From Zygnema cylindricum (lineage: Eukaryota; Streptophyta; Zygnematophyceae; Zygnematales; Zygnemataceae): 42,397 nt of DNA. Where the stretch lies: contig JBBHKE010000362.1 of the NCBI GenBank assembly GCA_037447655.1, positions 17,816-60,212 of the forward strand, read 5' to 3'. Of the stretch, positions 32,261 to 42,397 are shown piece by piece. A program made the position numbers and the translations under genes. Under the pieces are notes generated by a model, which saw nothing but the letters and a program-made list of their open reading frames with translations, did no database searches and had not been told where the DNA came from. How positions within the stretch are numbered: position 1 is the first letter of the stretch; each line of letters starts with the position of its first letter.

Positions 32261-35235
32261 TCATCGGATATTCATGCGCTTAAGAGCCAAACCCGGATTC
32301 TCCTCTGCCTTCCCTTTGGCTGCCCTTTGTTTTTTGTCAGGACAGCCAAAAACCTTCCAAAATCGCAGTGTTTCATCGGCCGCGGCCGATACCACTGTGT
32401 ATCCATCAGGGCTCTGAAAAATAACACACATTTGTCACACATTTGTCATTAGGGATGAACACAGTTATTAACTGCGAAACAGTACTAACAAACAACAAAC
32501 TTCTTCACCCTTCATGTTGATCATATTCATAATCCCAACTCGTATGCAAGCAGGTTTCCAGAGTTTTACCGGAACAGCTATCCAAATTTCTTCGTCTTTC
32601 CAGGGAAGGAACTACAGACTGACAGACCATAGACTGAAAGATAGATATTTAGGTGAACAAATAAAAAACCGAAAACAATATAAAAAGCCAAAATCCCGCA
32701 CCTGGGCCATGTGCAAAACTCTAGCGCTGTGTCCTGTGAGCTCTGCAATCTTGGCCATGGAAGGATACTTCCAAAGGCACAACTGATTTTGACTGTATCC
32801 ATGGCTACTCAAGAGCTCACGTTCGTGAACCGACCACTGAAGCGAGCACACCTGTCAAACCAATGACCAACTCTCCCAAACAGATCAGCTCAAAATTTGA
32901 AGCATGTGAAGGTCTAGAATTTAAGCATCCAGAAATTGCTCCTTTGCAAAATTGGTCCTTTTCAAAAACCTCTCCAAAATACAGCAATTCTATCGGTAAT
33001 TATGGCTGTCGCGACAATATGTACCTGTGAATGAGTGTCAATGGAATTGAGACAGGCTCCTGTGTGGGTATTCCAAAATTTGATGCATCGATCGGCTGTA
33101 CCTCCTCCTGAGGCCAACAAATTACTCTGAAAAGGACACCAAGCCAGTGCCTTTACAGCAGCTGTATGGTCCTCCATACGGTGAAGCCAACGGTTTCCTG
33201 GACATAAAACCAGGTACACAATCAGAATGCAAGCCTCTAAAGAACCCCCTTGCATTTGACTTCTCTCTCATTTCTCTTCTACTAGAGATTCTTCTCCCTG
33301 TGACTTTTTATTCGCTCTCAATCTCCTCCGTAAAATGTCTCGAGTTCTTCTCCGCGCAAGCAACGCTATCACTGGTAGATGTATTTTTCTGCCATAGAAA
33401 GCATGAAAGGGGATTTGGGTACCTCCAGGGGGAGAACCGGCGGGAGAGCCTCCTGGACTGCTATAAGAGGATGTCATAGCTGCGTCCCAAATAAAGAGGC
33501 GATTGTCGTTTCCTCCACTTGCCAGTTGTTGACCACTTCTGGACCACTTGAGACCACAGACCTCCTGCTCGTGGGCATTCAGTCGAGATACGATGTGCTC
33601 CCGCATACGAACTGTAACAGAAATATGTCACAAATTTACAGAAGGTTTAAGGTTGTGAACGAGTGAGAGAGTGAGAGTGTCCAATTTTTCTGACGGCATA
33701 ACAATGTTGGTCTGTTCTTTTTGGTTGCAATTATCCAATAGACGTATGCAAGCCGAAAAAGGTTACTTACCATCATGGTTGAGAATGACCGAATCTCGTC
33801 CTCCTGATGAAAGTACAGGACCATTCCAAGCCAGACTTCCCACTCTTGCTCGATGTCCGGGCATTCTCCTCACCTGCACATAAACATAGAAAAACATCTC
33901 AAACCATCCTTGGTTTCCTCTCCCTACTTCTCCCCTTGTGTAAACACCAAAAGCTTCTGCAAACACAAAAAAGACAGCTCTCTCGCTCTCTTGGCCCCGC
34001 TCTCTCTATCACCTGTCGCAAGCGGTTCACATCCCAAAGCTGTACTTCGCAGCTGTTTAATCCAACTGCCAGGTGGCGGCCATCCGCTGCCCATGAGACA
34101 CTTGTCACATAGTCATCTGTCTCTTCAGTCTGCATGAGAAGCTGGATGGCCCCTGTGTCAGCTTCCCACAGGTACACAGTGGTTCCCAGAGCCACTGCCA
34201 CATGGTTGGTGGAGCTCCAGTCCAAAAGGTTCAAATAATAGTCATCCACAAGTTCCGGAGCATCAAGTATGCGTTCCGAACACTGCAACAAAGAACATAT
34301 CCTATTAATTTTCTTAGCCATCCCTGTTGCTAAGAAATGGGAAAAGAGAGCTGTTTGTTTGCAAAGAGTTGGACATGTATGAGGTTCACTATGCACAAAC
34401 ATTGCCAGGAGATATTGCCTTTACCTGAGATACTTGGCGAAAAGTTTTGCGAGACTGTCCTGAAGCACCAGATTGTGCACTGTAAAGATCGCGAATCTGG
34501 TTCTCATGTCCAGTGGTTGGAACGGGTGGTCGATTTCTAAATGCAAGGATCTTGCTCTGTCCAGGACTGCCGGGCTGCAGCAGATTTTCTACGAGCTTAC
34601 GCTTGTAGTCCTCCTGCACATCACAAGGAGTAGATTCAGCAATGAATCTACTGTGCTCATAAAATTTTTTTGCTTCTGTTTTTCTATAAGTAGATGTTCA
34701 GCTATTACAATCCAAATCTATGACTAAATTGGTCCAGAATCACTCAATGAAAACGGAAAAAATCGAGATGGAAGTTAGTAGTATATAACTCCGAGAACAA
34801 AAGGTAATCTTGTTCACTGTCTTTGAGAGAGAAAAAAATTATTGTGGTTATGGGGAGTCAAAAACATCATTTCGTCTTAGTCTCTGAGCTTGAACTTATC
34901 CCTCACTGAAGGTTAGACATCGCGTTACTGAATGTGCAGACATATTGTCGTTGGAAGTGATCAGGTTGTGCATTTTTCATCTTTGAAGTAATTGAAGGTG
35001 AGTCACCTTCATTGGCGATAAGATGGCGACCATGTTATCCTGGCTGGCATTCTCCTTAGCAACGTCATGTTGGAGGGAGAACAGCGCCACGTTCAGATCC
35101 ATGGCGCTGCGACTCGGAATGAACCGATCTCCCTGCAATCCCCATTGCTGTTATCAGAATGAGTGTCATCAGCTGCTGCCATAAGAAGACACAACGTGTG
35201 TTCTCACGCGACATGGACATTTCCTGGAGTATCTG

Positions 35236-35300
<65 letters not shown>

Positions 35301-35621
35301 GAGAGAAGAAGAGGGGGGGAGGGAGGGAGGGAGGGAGGGAAGGAGGGAGGGAGGGAGGGAGGGAGGAAGGGAGGGAGGGGGGGTGAGAGAGAGAGAGGGA
35401 GAGAGATAAGCTAGGTCCAGAGTGGGCGGTCAGACACAGAAAGTGAAACAAGGAAGTGATTCGCTTGCCTGCATTTCACGCTTCGGTGTCTTTCCACGAA
35501 GCTGCCTGGCTGGACTGAAGGAGAGAGGCGCAGGTGAGCCAGGCTCCCCTCCCACTCTCCTCCTCTCCCACAGCGTCTCTCCGGCCATGCCACCTCTCGG
35601 CTGAGGAACAGGGGAGGCCAT
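32261..35621 (-). CDS. CDC20: CDC20, WD40 activator of the anaphase-promoting complex
   Basis: Nine exons in coding order, 35621-35469, 35132-35007, 34613-34425, 34282-34013, 33873-33771, 33611-33423, 33197-33025, 32851-32702 and 32413-32261, join in frame to 501 residues. Visible motifs are the C-box-like DRFIPSR at 53-59 (APC/C binding), a KEN box at 77-79, the [10 protein letters not shown] motif (114-123, KILR/MIM-like region), a seven-bladed WD40 propeller from about residue 160 to 480 ([61 protein letters not shown]) and the C-terminal Ile-Arg tail that docks on the APC/C. CDC20 selects cyclins and securin for ubiquitination in mitosis; [19 protein letters not shown] and EVQLWD favour CDC20 over the CCS52/FZR type. 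Intron 1 uses a GC donor (CAG/GCAAGC); that is the only phase-0 junction I found that keeps the conserved Asp of the C-box. Confidence 0.92.
35239..35407. repeat. (GA)n and (GGGA)n tract in CDC20 intron 1
   Basis: A long GA dinucleotide run (35239 to about 35297) is followed by GGGA/GGGAGG repeats with several runs of three or more G, then GA again. It occupies half of the 336-bp first intron and is pyrimidine-rich on the transcribed-sense strand. It is a strong G-quadruplex candidate on the plus strand. Confidence 0.95.
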
Positions 35622-36266
35622 GCTTTCTTGTTTTAATTGGGAATTATAGGGTTAGAAGCAAAAATTGCAGGCAAGCAAAAGAGAAAAACAACTGAATTCA
35701 GATGTTAAATTCACAGTGTAAGTTATAAGAAACAAACAAACCAGCGTGTCAGAAAGAAGGAATACACTACAATCGGAATGAAATTATTCGGGAATGTCAG
35801 AAATAAATTATACAGCACAATGAGAAGGGAGTTTTATCAAAAAAAAAATATGAAAAAAGTGTAATGCAAGAACGATAAAATTGAGCGAAGCAGATAGACA
35901 TATAGGATGAAGAGTTATACGCGAACAAAAAAAAAAAAAAGTAGCACAAATCACGGTATGAGTAGACTGAGTCAGCAATCTCCCCGCGGGGATTAGCTTA
36001 TGCGTCTCTCGTTCACGTTTTGCAATTACCAATTTCACTTCAGTAAGCTTTTTGTCACCAGAGCCAGGGCGTGCTTAATTGCAGGCTAGCACTTTATGTT
36101 GCATTGTTGCATGGCAAAGTAGCAACCCTAATTTGAAGCACAACGGCTATGTTCTCCAACGGAACACTGCAGGATATCGTCCGGGGATTGTACAGTGATT
36201 TTCGCACGTGCCGTCGGGCGAAAAATGTGACTGCGCATCGGTTGCACACTTCCGTACAAGGGTTGC
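35622..36266 (-). promoter_or_regulatory. CDC20 promoter region with MSA-like boxes
   Basis: This 645-bp stretch upstream of the CDC20 start has no gene. Two AACGG cores occur 16 bp apart (36142-36146 and 36158-36162); the second sits in TCTCCAACGGAA, agreeing with the 5' part of the mitosis-specific activator consensus YCYAACGGYY. MYB3R factors use MSA boxes for G2/M expression, which suits CDC20. They lie about 520-540 bp before the ATG and orientation is not decisive. Confidence 0.35.
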
Positions 36267-36786
36267 CAGTACAGTACATCGCGAATCGTAATTAGAGTAA
36301 TGAAAAGTTAGAGTACAAAAATTTTTAAAACAAATTAGAGTAATGAACGCTAATTTGTGTGATAGAGCTGTTTCAACTATGAAGTTTACTCTAATTTATT
36401 TAAGTACTCTAATTTGGCACGCTAATATCCTCTACTGTAAATAAGGTCTATATACAGAATTTGGCAAAACGTACAGTTTATCGTCACTATGACGTTTGCG
36501 CTACGCTGTTTGTTAAAACGAAGTTACATGATAACGGCCTATATTAAATCATTATTTGTACTTTTTTACTTAATAAAGTACAATTTTGCACGGTCGGAGG
36601 TCGTCCGTACTCCACACTATTTAAAAAGAACTTATATTATAATTAAAAACGCTAAATAAACTTTACCTTAAATAGAATAATGGAAAAATTGGAATCATCT
36701 ACTCTATTTCATGTGATAGAGTCGAAATTTCGAGCGACCGAATTAGAGTAATTTACTCTAATTACGACTCGCGGTGTACTGAACTG
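36267..36786. mobile_element. 520-bp MITE-like element with 34-bp TIRs
   Basis: The first 34 bases and the reverse complement of the last 34 agree at 31 positions; they start CAGT(A/T)CAGTACA and end TCGTAATTAGAGTAA. The subterminal motif AATTAGAGTAA recurs inside in both orientations. The interior has no coding capacity. No target duplication is obvious at the exact ends, so the true boundary may differ by a few bases. Confidence 0.75.
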
Positions 36787-36802
36787 AATTGTTACTGTCC
36801 TG

Positions 36803-36846
36803 TAATGTGAATGTGGTGATGCCATAATGTGAATGTGGTGATGCGT
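36803..36846. repeat. 22-bp tandem duplication
   Basis: TAATGTGAATGTGGTGATG plus three bases occurs twice in a row (36803-36824 and 36825-36846), just outside the MITE-like element. Confidence 0.85.
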
Positions 36847-36850
36847 ATGG

Positions 36851-36985
36851 CAGAGGTCGCAATCGGGTACCCGAATCCGTACCCAATCCATACCCGACCA
36901 ACTGCCTCGGATCCGGAATGGATTCGGGTGCCAAATTCTGGGGGTCGGCCGGATTCGGCCGGGTTATTCGAAGAAAAAAAAAACA
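36851..36985. mobile_element. Possible hAT-like terminus
   Basis: CAGAGGTCGCAATCGGGTAC followed by repeated ACCCGAATCC/ACCC blocks resembles the ends of many plant hAT elements (a (C/T)AGRGGTGGCAAT-like start followed by GGGTACCCG-type sequence). I could not find the matching other end, so only a fragment or a false resemblance may be present. Confidence 0.3.
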
Positions 36986-36989
36986 TTCG

Positions 36990-39415
36990 GGAAAAAAAAA
37001 ATGACGTGGATGGTTATCGTTCATTTTATAGATATAGATGTCGATCGATTAACAACTTCTACGTTGAGATAAAATACCATACTGTAAAAGTAAAAGGAAA
37101 TATAATGCGCGTTAAAAAATATATGATTTTTTTTGTGTTTAAAGTTTAGTTGATCGATTAAGAACCCTAACGTTGAGATAAATACCATAAAAGTAAAAGA
37201 AAAAAAATACAAACAAAAAACATATATGAAAGTTTTTTGTTTAAAATTTGTGTTTAAATTTAGTTAGTAAAAGAAAAAACACAAAAAAATCATAATAAAA
37301 AAAAACACAAAAAACAAGTTTTAAAAATAAAATGTCCAAACTAGAATCGACATTTTTTTTCGTTTTTTTATTTATTTTTTTCTCTTTCTCTTATTCTCTT
37401 CCCATCGTCTAGTTTTGAATAAAATGATACAATTTTTTCTCATCCTAACTATAAACTATATAGACTTATCCCTTTATCTTTTGAGTTAAACCCTTTTAAT
37501 TAAATGTATAATTTTTATATATTGCAAAATAATTTATTCATGTTATTTTTTTCCTTTTGAAAAAATGAAGTTTAGAATTTAACTATTCATATTTTATTTT
37601 ATTTTACATAAAAAAAAAACTATTATTAAAAAATACATACTTTTTACAAATAAAATAATGATATAAAAAATTCTCACTATACATATTTTTATTTGCACAA
37701 AAAAAATTATTACTTTCACAAAACATATTTTCTCGATACTTTCATTAAACATATTATAACTTATTCAAAGATAATTTATTTGTTGGCCGATTTCTATATA
37801 CTCATATAAGAAATATTATTAATTTTCACCATATAGTGTTTTTCAATGTTTAACCACTGTCTTGTTTTTAGTTCTAAAGTTAAAAGCAAAAAAAAAAAAT
37901 CATTAAAAAAACGCATAACAATAAACAATAAAATATGTATAGATTAAAAAATGATTTTTTTTTACTATATAATTCTTTAGTATATTTCGTATTTTTTTCT
38001 GTATTTCTAAATCAAAACTAATACAATAGCTGTAAATACTATATTGCACCATCAATGGTACACTCACACAAACGAGTAAAAACAACAATTTCTAAAATAA
38101 ACAAAGCGCAATAAAACACCAAAAATAAGCTAACTATCTTGAAAAAGATAACAAAACTGAAGTACGTAAATTATTTAGTTAAAAAAAACAAATGTTAATT
38201 TGTAAGATAATTTCTGCATAAAATTTAATATTGACATGTAAATAAATAATATTCTATTCTATTTACAATTGTAATATAGAAGGAAAAAAATGAGCTTCAA
38301 TTTAAAAAGACGTCATATTTACAGTTATAACCTATGAGCAAAAAAAAAAAGTTTGAATTTTGGAAAAGACGACATCATAACATTTATAAAATGAAAAATG
38401 GAAAAAGGTAAAAAAAAAGACAGAATATAAAACATTTAATATAACATTAAACAAAAATAATTTTTTTAAACATTCAAATAAAAATAGTTATAATGTTGGT
38501 GCAATATAATCACAAAACAAAATAATTCAACAATAAAAAACTAAAAAAAAAAAAATAATAATAATAATTATACTGAAAATAGAAAACAAAAAAAATGCAA
38601 TCGTACGAATAAACGTTAATTATAAATCGCTACAGTTATAGTAATTTAAACAAGCAAACGTTTTTAGGGTTTTTTTAACAGGTTTTATAAAATGCATACA
38701 TTTTTGGGGTAATGTGTAAAGTGGTGCATAAATTTGTGGGTTGATGTGTAATTGTTGTCCATAGCCTATTTCATCTGTGGATTACTCACGGAAGACACCA
38801 CAAACTACCCTAAAAACAATTGTGTTTTAGACAGCACACATTACTCCACAGCTAATAAAACCAGTTCAAACTGCACAAATATATAGTATATCCTAGACAA
38901 CGTAAACTCCCAAAATTACAACAAAATCCTCCAAGGAATCCAAAAGAAACGAGCTCCATAATTTCCTAAAAACAATTGACAGATTATCAAACTAACCAAG
39001 TAGACTTCTCACAAAATTCCACTGAATTGAGAAAACAAAATGAAACTACGTAAACAAATAATTTATAGGTCATCAAATATAACCACAAAGTTTCATACAA
39101 AAACATCAATCAGGGTGATCACACCATCAAGTCAAAGTTGCAGAAAAAAATAATATGCCATTACTTTGATAAACTCAACTGTGATACTACAAATAATCTA
39201 AGTCCTACAAGTTTATACTAGCAAAGTAACTAACTAGGTCCTACATTAATCCTAGAGCTACACCTGTCACTAATTACTGTACACGATAAAACACTGTACG
39301 TCTAATGTACCTGAGGTACGTAAAAATCCTAATTGTGACCTGCTGTTAAATGGAACAGTGAAACATTATTTTACAATGTACTAAAATACAAACAAATGTT
39401 TTCCAATTATTTACA
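36990..39415. other. A/T-dominated gene-free stretch
   Basis: Long runs of A and T, very few G or C, and no open frame with coding character. A telo-box-like TTTTTAGGGTTTTTT occurs near 38658. GGGGTAATGTGTAAAGTGG and GGGTTGATGTGTAATTG near 38706-38752 echo the GGGGTGATGTGTAATG unit of the array at 39947-40305, suggesting common origin. It probably is repeat-derived DNA. Confidence 0.6.
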
Positions 39416-39466
39416 GATACGCGTCCGTACAGAAGATGTTACCGATGCTTTGTCAGCATAGTTCAT

Positions 39467-39575
39467 ATAAGTCAAGCCGACTGTTGTCGTGAGGTACGAA
39501 GCACTTGAGTGCGTACGAAGTATAAGTCCAGCCGACTGTTGTCGTGCGGTACGAAGCACCTAATGCGTACGACGT
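39467..39575. repeat. 55-bp tandem duplication in a CpG-rich island
   Basis: Two adjacent copies (39467-39521 and 39522-39575) share ATAAGTCxAGCCGACTG, TTGTCGTG, GGTACGAAGCAC and GCGTACGA. The surrounding 39415-39780 is much richer in CG dinucleotides and in CGTACG/ACGAAG words than the A/T desert on both sides. Confidence 0.8.
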
Positions 39576-39946
39576 GCTTCGTCACTTGTGGTCCCGCGCG
39601 AATCGCGTCCGTCGACACGATTTGAATCAACGTTCCATACTGAATTCGTATAGTACATTTTCTGGATGTTCGGTCCAAACTTCGTCCGTCTGATTTTGCG
39701 AATCCGCTCGTTCGATATTCGACACGTGTATGTGAGTGTCGGCGCCATTCTGAAATACTTGCAAAGTCCTCATATGCCGACGTGTCCCCGTAGAAGTACG
39801 GTACACTCCATTTGTCTTTATACTACTCTAAAACTATTTGGGGTCAGTACTGAAGTGTTGTATACTCAAAAATATTATAAGTAGTAATCCCTCTCTCATT
39901 GACCTATTTACTGAGTACTAAAACTTTATAATCACAACAATAATGA

Positions 39947-40305
39947 GGTAGTGTTTTTTAGCTGGTGAACTATTAAATATAAAGCTATTCAATTGGTTAC
40001 AAATGTGCGGGGTGATGAGTAATGAAATTGTGTTAACTAGTGTTTGTAACGTTATTTAATTGGCTACAAATGTATGGGGTGATGTGTAATGAAATTTTGT
40101 TGACTAGTGTTTGGAAGGTTATTCAATTGGTTACAAATGTATGGAGGGTGATTTGTAATGAAATTGTGTTAAGTAGTATTTGTAAGGTTATTCAATTGGT
40201 TACAAATATGTGGGGTGATGTGTAATGAAATTGTGTTAAGTAGTGTTTTTTTGCTGTGAACTTTTAAATATATGATTATTTATTTGGCTACAAATGTATT
40301 ATTAT
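39947..40305. repeat. ~67-bp tandem array
   Basis: About four units with the core CAATTGGTTACAAATG, then GGGGTGATGTGTAATG, AAATTGTGTTAA and TAGTGTTTG. The array is bracketed by two copies of AGTGTTTTTT...GTGAACTxTTAAATAT (39950 and 40243). No coding role is seen. Confidence 0.85.
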
Positions 40306-40379
40306 TTTTAGTGTTTTTTTTAAATATACTAAAATGATAGAAAGTGGTAAAAAAAATAAAAATAAAGTCTCCTCTTGTT

Positions 40380-41300
40380 TTTTTAATGCTCTTTAAATTT
40401 ACCATAACTCTTTTCAATACCACAACTTAATTTTTTAATGATCTAAATTTTTGTCAATGGTGTCAAAACCTTTTTTATGGTGAATCTTTTACTTTTATTC
40501 ACTAAGTCGTTAACTCAAATTAAGATTCGGCTCTCCTGGTAGCAATTGAAACCCATGTTACTTAATGTCTTACCCTTATTGTTCATGGGATTAACAGGTG
40601 CTCTCGATGGTATTCTAGGTAAGACTATGCTTCGTCATGACGTCAAAATATTTTTTGTGGTGACTCTTTTTTATACCACAATTACTTTAAGCACCTTAAA
40701 CAATACTTCTTATTTTTTTAATGATCTTTCAATTTTTGTCAAAAGCGTCAAAACTCATTTCTGTACCATAGCTCTTTTCAATACCACGATGAACTTTCGT
40801 AAGGATTTTTAAATTTTTATCTATTAAGTAGTAACTCTTTTCAATATCACAATTCTTTTAAGTACCACAAATGGTACCATGTTAGTTAATGTCTTACCCC
40901 TATTGTACATGGGATTTGTAGGTGTTTTTAATGTATTACCCCTATTGTTCATAGGATTAGCATGTGCCCTCAATGGTATTGTAGGTAAAACTATGCTTCG
41001 TCATGGCGTCAATTTTTTTTTTGTGGTTACTCTTTGTGATACCACAATTCTTTTAAGCACCTCAAACAATACTTTTTACCTTTTTAATGATCTTTCAACT
41101 TTTGTCAAAAGCGTCAAAACTCATTTCGGTACCATAACTGTTTTCAATACCACGATGATTTTTCGTAATGATTTTGAAATTTTTATCTATGACGTCAAAA
41201 CTTTTTATGCAGTGACTCTTTTTGATATCACGATTCTTTGAAGTACCACAAATGATACCACAATTACTTTTTTTACCACAACTTGCCTTACCACGGAGAT
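40380..41300. repeat. Degenerate tandem repeat field with repeated open frames
   Basis: Two ~310-350-bp units (about 40552-40860 and 40877-41236) are similar throughout: ATGTTAxTTAATGTCTTACC, ACTATGCTTCGTCATG, GTGGTxACTCTTT, CAATACTT, TTTTTAATGATCTTTCAA and GTCAAAAGCGTCAAAACTCA. Further sub-copies of GTCAAAA...CTCTTTTxATACCACAA lie before and after. Both large units stay open in the same frame (40546-40812 and 40879-41241), giving related Thr/Phe/Asn-rich peptides. No known domain, start context or splice pattern supports a gene; repeat expansion with few stops is the simpler reading. Confidence 0.7.
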
Positions 41301-42062
41301 TTCATTTTATTTTCCTCCCATGTTTTTTTTTTCCAATATCAATATCTTTTAGACAAATCTTCAAAATAAAGTCTCCTTTGATATACTTTTTATGAACCGC
41401 ATCATTCCAAACGAAAAACAACGTAGTTTTTTCTAACTTTATCCAAACTGCATCATTCCAGTTGTTAAACAACATAGTTTTCTCTAACATTTTTAACTTT
41501 CTCTCTGTTTGTACTTTAATGTATAAATATAAGTATTATTCCTCCTAAATTTTCGCCTTTCATTTACAAGTATTCTATACAATTTTTGTTTTCATTTCCA
41601 CCTTTTCTTCTGAATCACTACCACCTCCAGATTGTCGAACACTTGTAAGTTGCCCTTCTCGTGATTATTGAACACTTGTAACTTGTCCTATTGGTGGGGA
41701 ATCAAAAGTTGCACATCAAACGTTCGAAGAAGACCATCGAACAAACTTCGAAATGGCTCATCAAATAACGACACCCTCTCATTGTTGACTTTCTCGTTGT
41801 CTTATGATTAAATTGTAACTGGTCACAATCAAATTTGGTCTAAATGAAAAAAAAAAAATTGCTTCATTTTTTTGATACATTTATAAAGGTGTTTTTGTTA
41901 TACGTAGACATTCGGAAAATAGTTTTATCCAGTGTTTTTCCGATAAAAAATATATATTTTAAAATTTACATGATGACGAAAGTGTTTTCTATTCCTCTTC
42001 AACAACGAAGGAAGTTTTTATAAGAACTTATAAAAAAGTCTTAAAATTTTCACCGCAAATTT
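41301..42062. other. Gene-free A/T-rich spacer
   Basis: No supported gene. Small direct repeats are present: ACxxCATCATTCCA near 41398 and 41449, AACACTTGTAA near 41638 and 41673. TATAAATATAAG near 41522 looks TATA-like but nothing follows it that could be transcribed to a recognisable product. Confidence 0.5.
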
Positions 42063-42243
42063 AACAAACTGATTTGTCGGCTATTGGCGTACGCTTGGTC
42101 GTTGGAAGGTGTTTCAGATTTATCGGGTCTCGGCGAGAACTTCAACAAACTCATCTGCCGAGTCTTGGCGTACGTTCGTTCGTTTAAAGGTGTTTTGATT
42201 TATCGGGTCTCGGCGTACACTCGTATGTTGGAAGGTGTTTCAA
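42063..42243. repeat. ~81-bp tandem repeat
   Basis: Two full units start at 42063 and 42144 (AACAAACTxAT, then TTGGCGTACG, GTTxxAAGGTGTTT and ATTTATCGGGTCTCGGCG). A partial third follows (GGCGTACACTCG, GTTGGAAGGTGTTTCAAT). It is GC-richer than its surroundings. Confidence 0.8.
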
Positions 42244-42397
42244 TAGTTGTTACCCGTTTATGAGGTGGAGCATGAGTAATAACATGTGTCTTAGTGAGAT
42301 TTTTGAGAAAACTTTTAAATGACATGTCGTCCTTTAGAGCTTTTTTTATTATAATATTTTGATAACACATCGGTTCGAGCCGGGGTTGTCGCTATCG

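Noticed and set aside
37903-38088. Tyr/Ile/Phe-rich open frames in the A/T desert
   Set aside because: Composition follows directly from A/T-rich DNA; no start context or homology.
42382-42397. GGTTCGAGCC near the end resembles a tRNA B-box
   Set aside because: No A-box or cloverleaf can be formed from the upstream 70 bases, and the window ends right after it.

Overview
The window is nuclear DNA of a land plant. Six multi-exon genes use GT-AG introns with pyrimidine-rich acceptors, and they are typical of plants: a land-plant FdC2-type ferredoxin with its characteristic C-terminal extension, organelle presequences, and plant-type CDC20 and ZPR1. Long (AG)n/(GGGA)n tracts and moderate introns would fit a bryophyte or other seed-free plant, but that is an impression and not a proof. 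No bacterial, organellar or viral gene was recognised.

Layout: the six genes lie in 2-35.6 kb and alternate strictly in strand. They are ZPR1 zinc-finger protein (+, 1947-10104), a 3-hydroxyisobutyryl-CoA hydrolase-like enzyme (-, 15551-11351), an aminoglycoside-phosphotransferase/CHK-like kinase (+, 16388-18970), a plastid-targeted TPR protein (-, 26306-20411), ferredoxin FdC2 (+, 26942-29190) and CDC20 (-, 35621-32261). I assembled exons by hand from splice signals, reading phase and family similarity. All models close in frame, except that the hydrolase lacks a recognisable penultimate micro-exon. Two gene pairs are head to head: hydrolase/kinase, with an 836-bp spacer carrying a MITE with clean TSDs, and TPR/FdC2, with a 635-bp spacer and a G-box. 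Both TPR and FdC2 appear plastid-targeted.

From about 36.3 kb to the end there is no credible gene. A 520-bp inverted-repeat element and a hAT-like terminus open this part. A strongly A/T-dominated desert follows (37-39.4 kb), then a small CpG-rich island with a 55-bp duplication, a ~67-bp tandem array, a ~0.9-kb degenerate repeat field with repeated open frames, and an ~81-bp tandem repeat near the end.

I found no clearly new biological system. The best leads are: a hydrolase with both an N-terminal presequence and a C-terminal SRM peroxisomal signal; relics of exon borders duplicated into introns in two neighbouring plastid-protein genes; a MITE family with copies in introns of two genes; a recent MITE in a divergent promoter; a GC-AG intron in CDC20; and promoter motifs that match gene function (telo-box plus site II at ZPR1, MSA-like boxes at CDC20).
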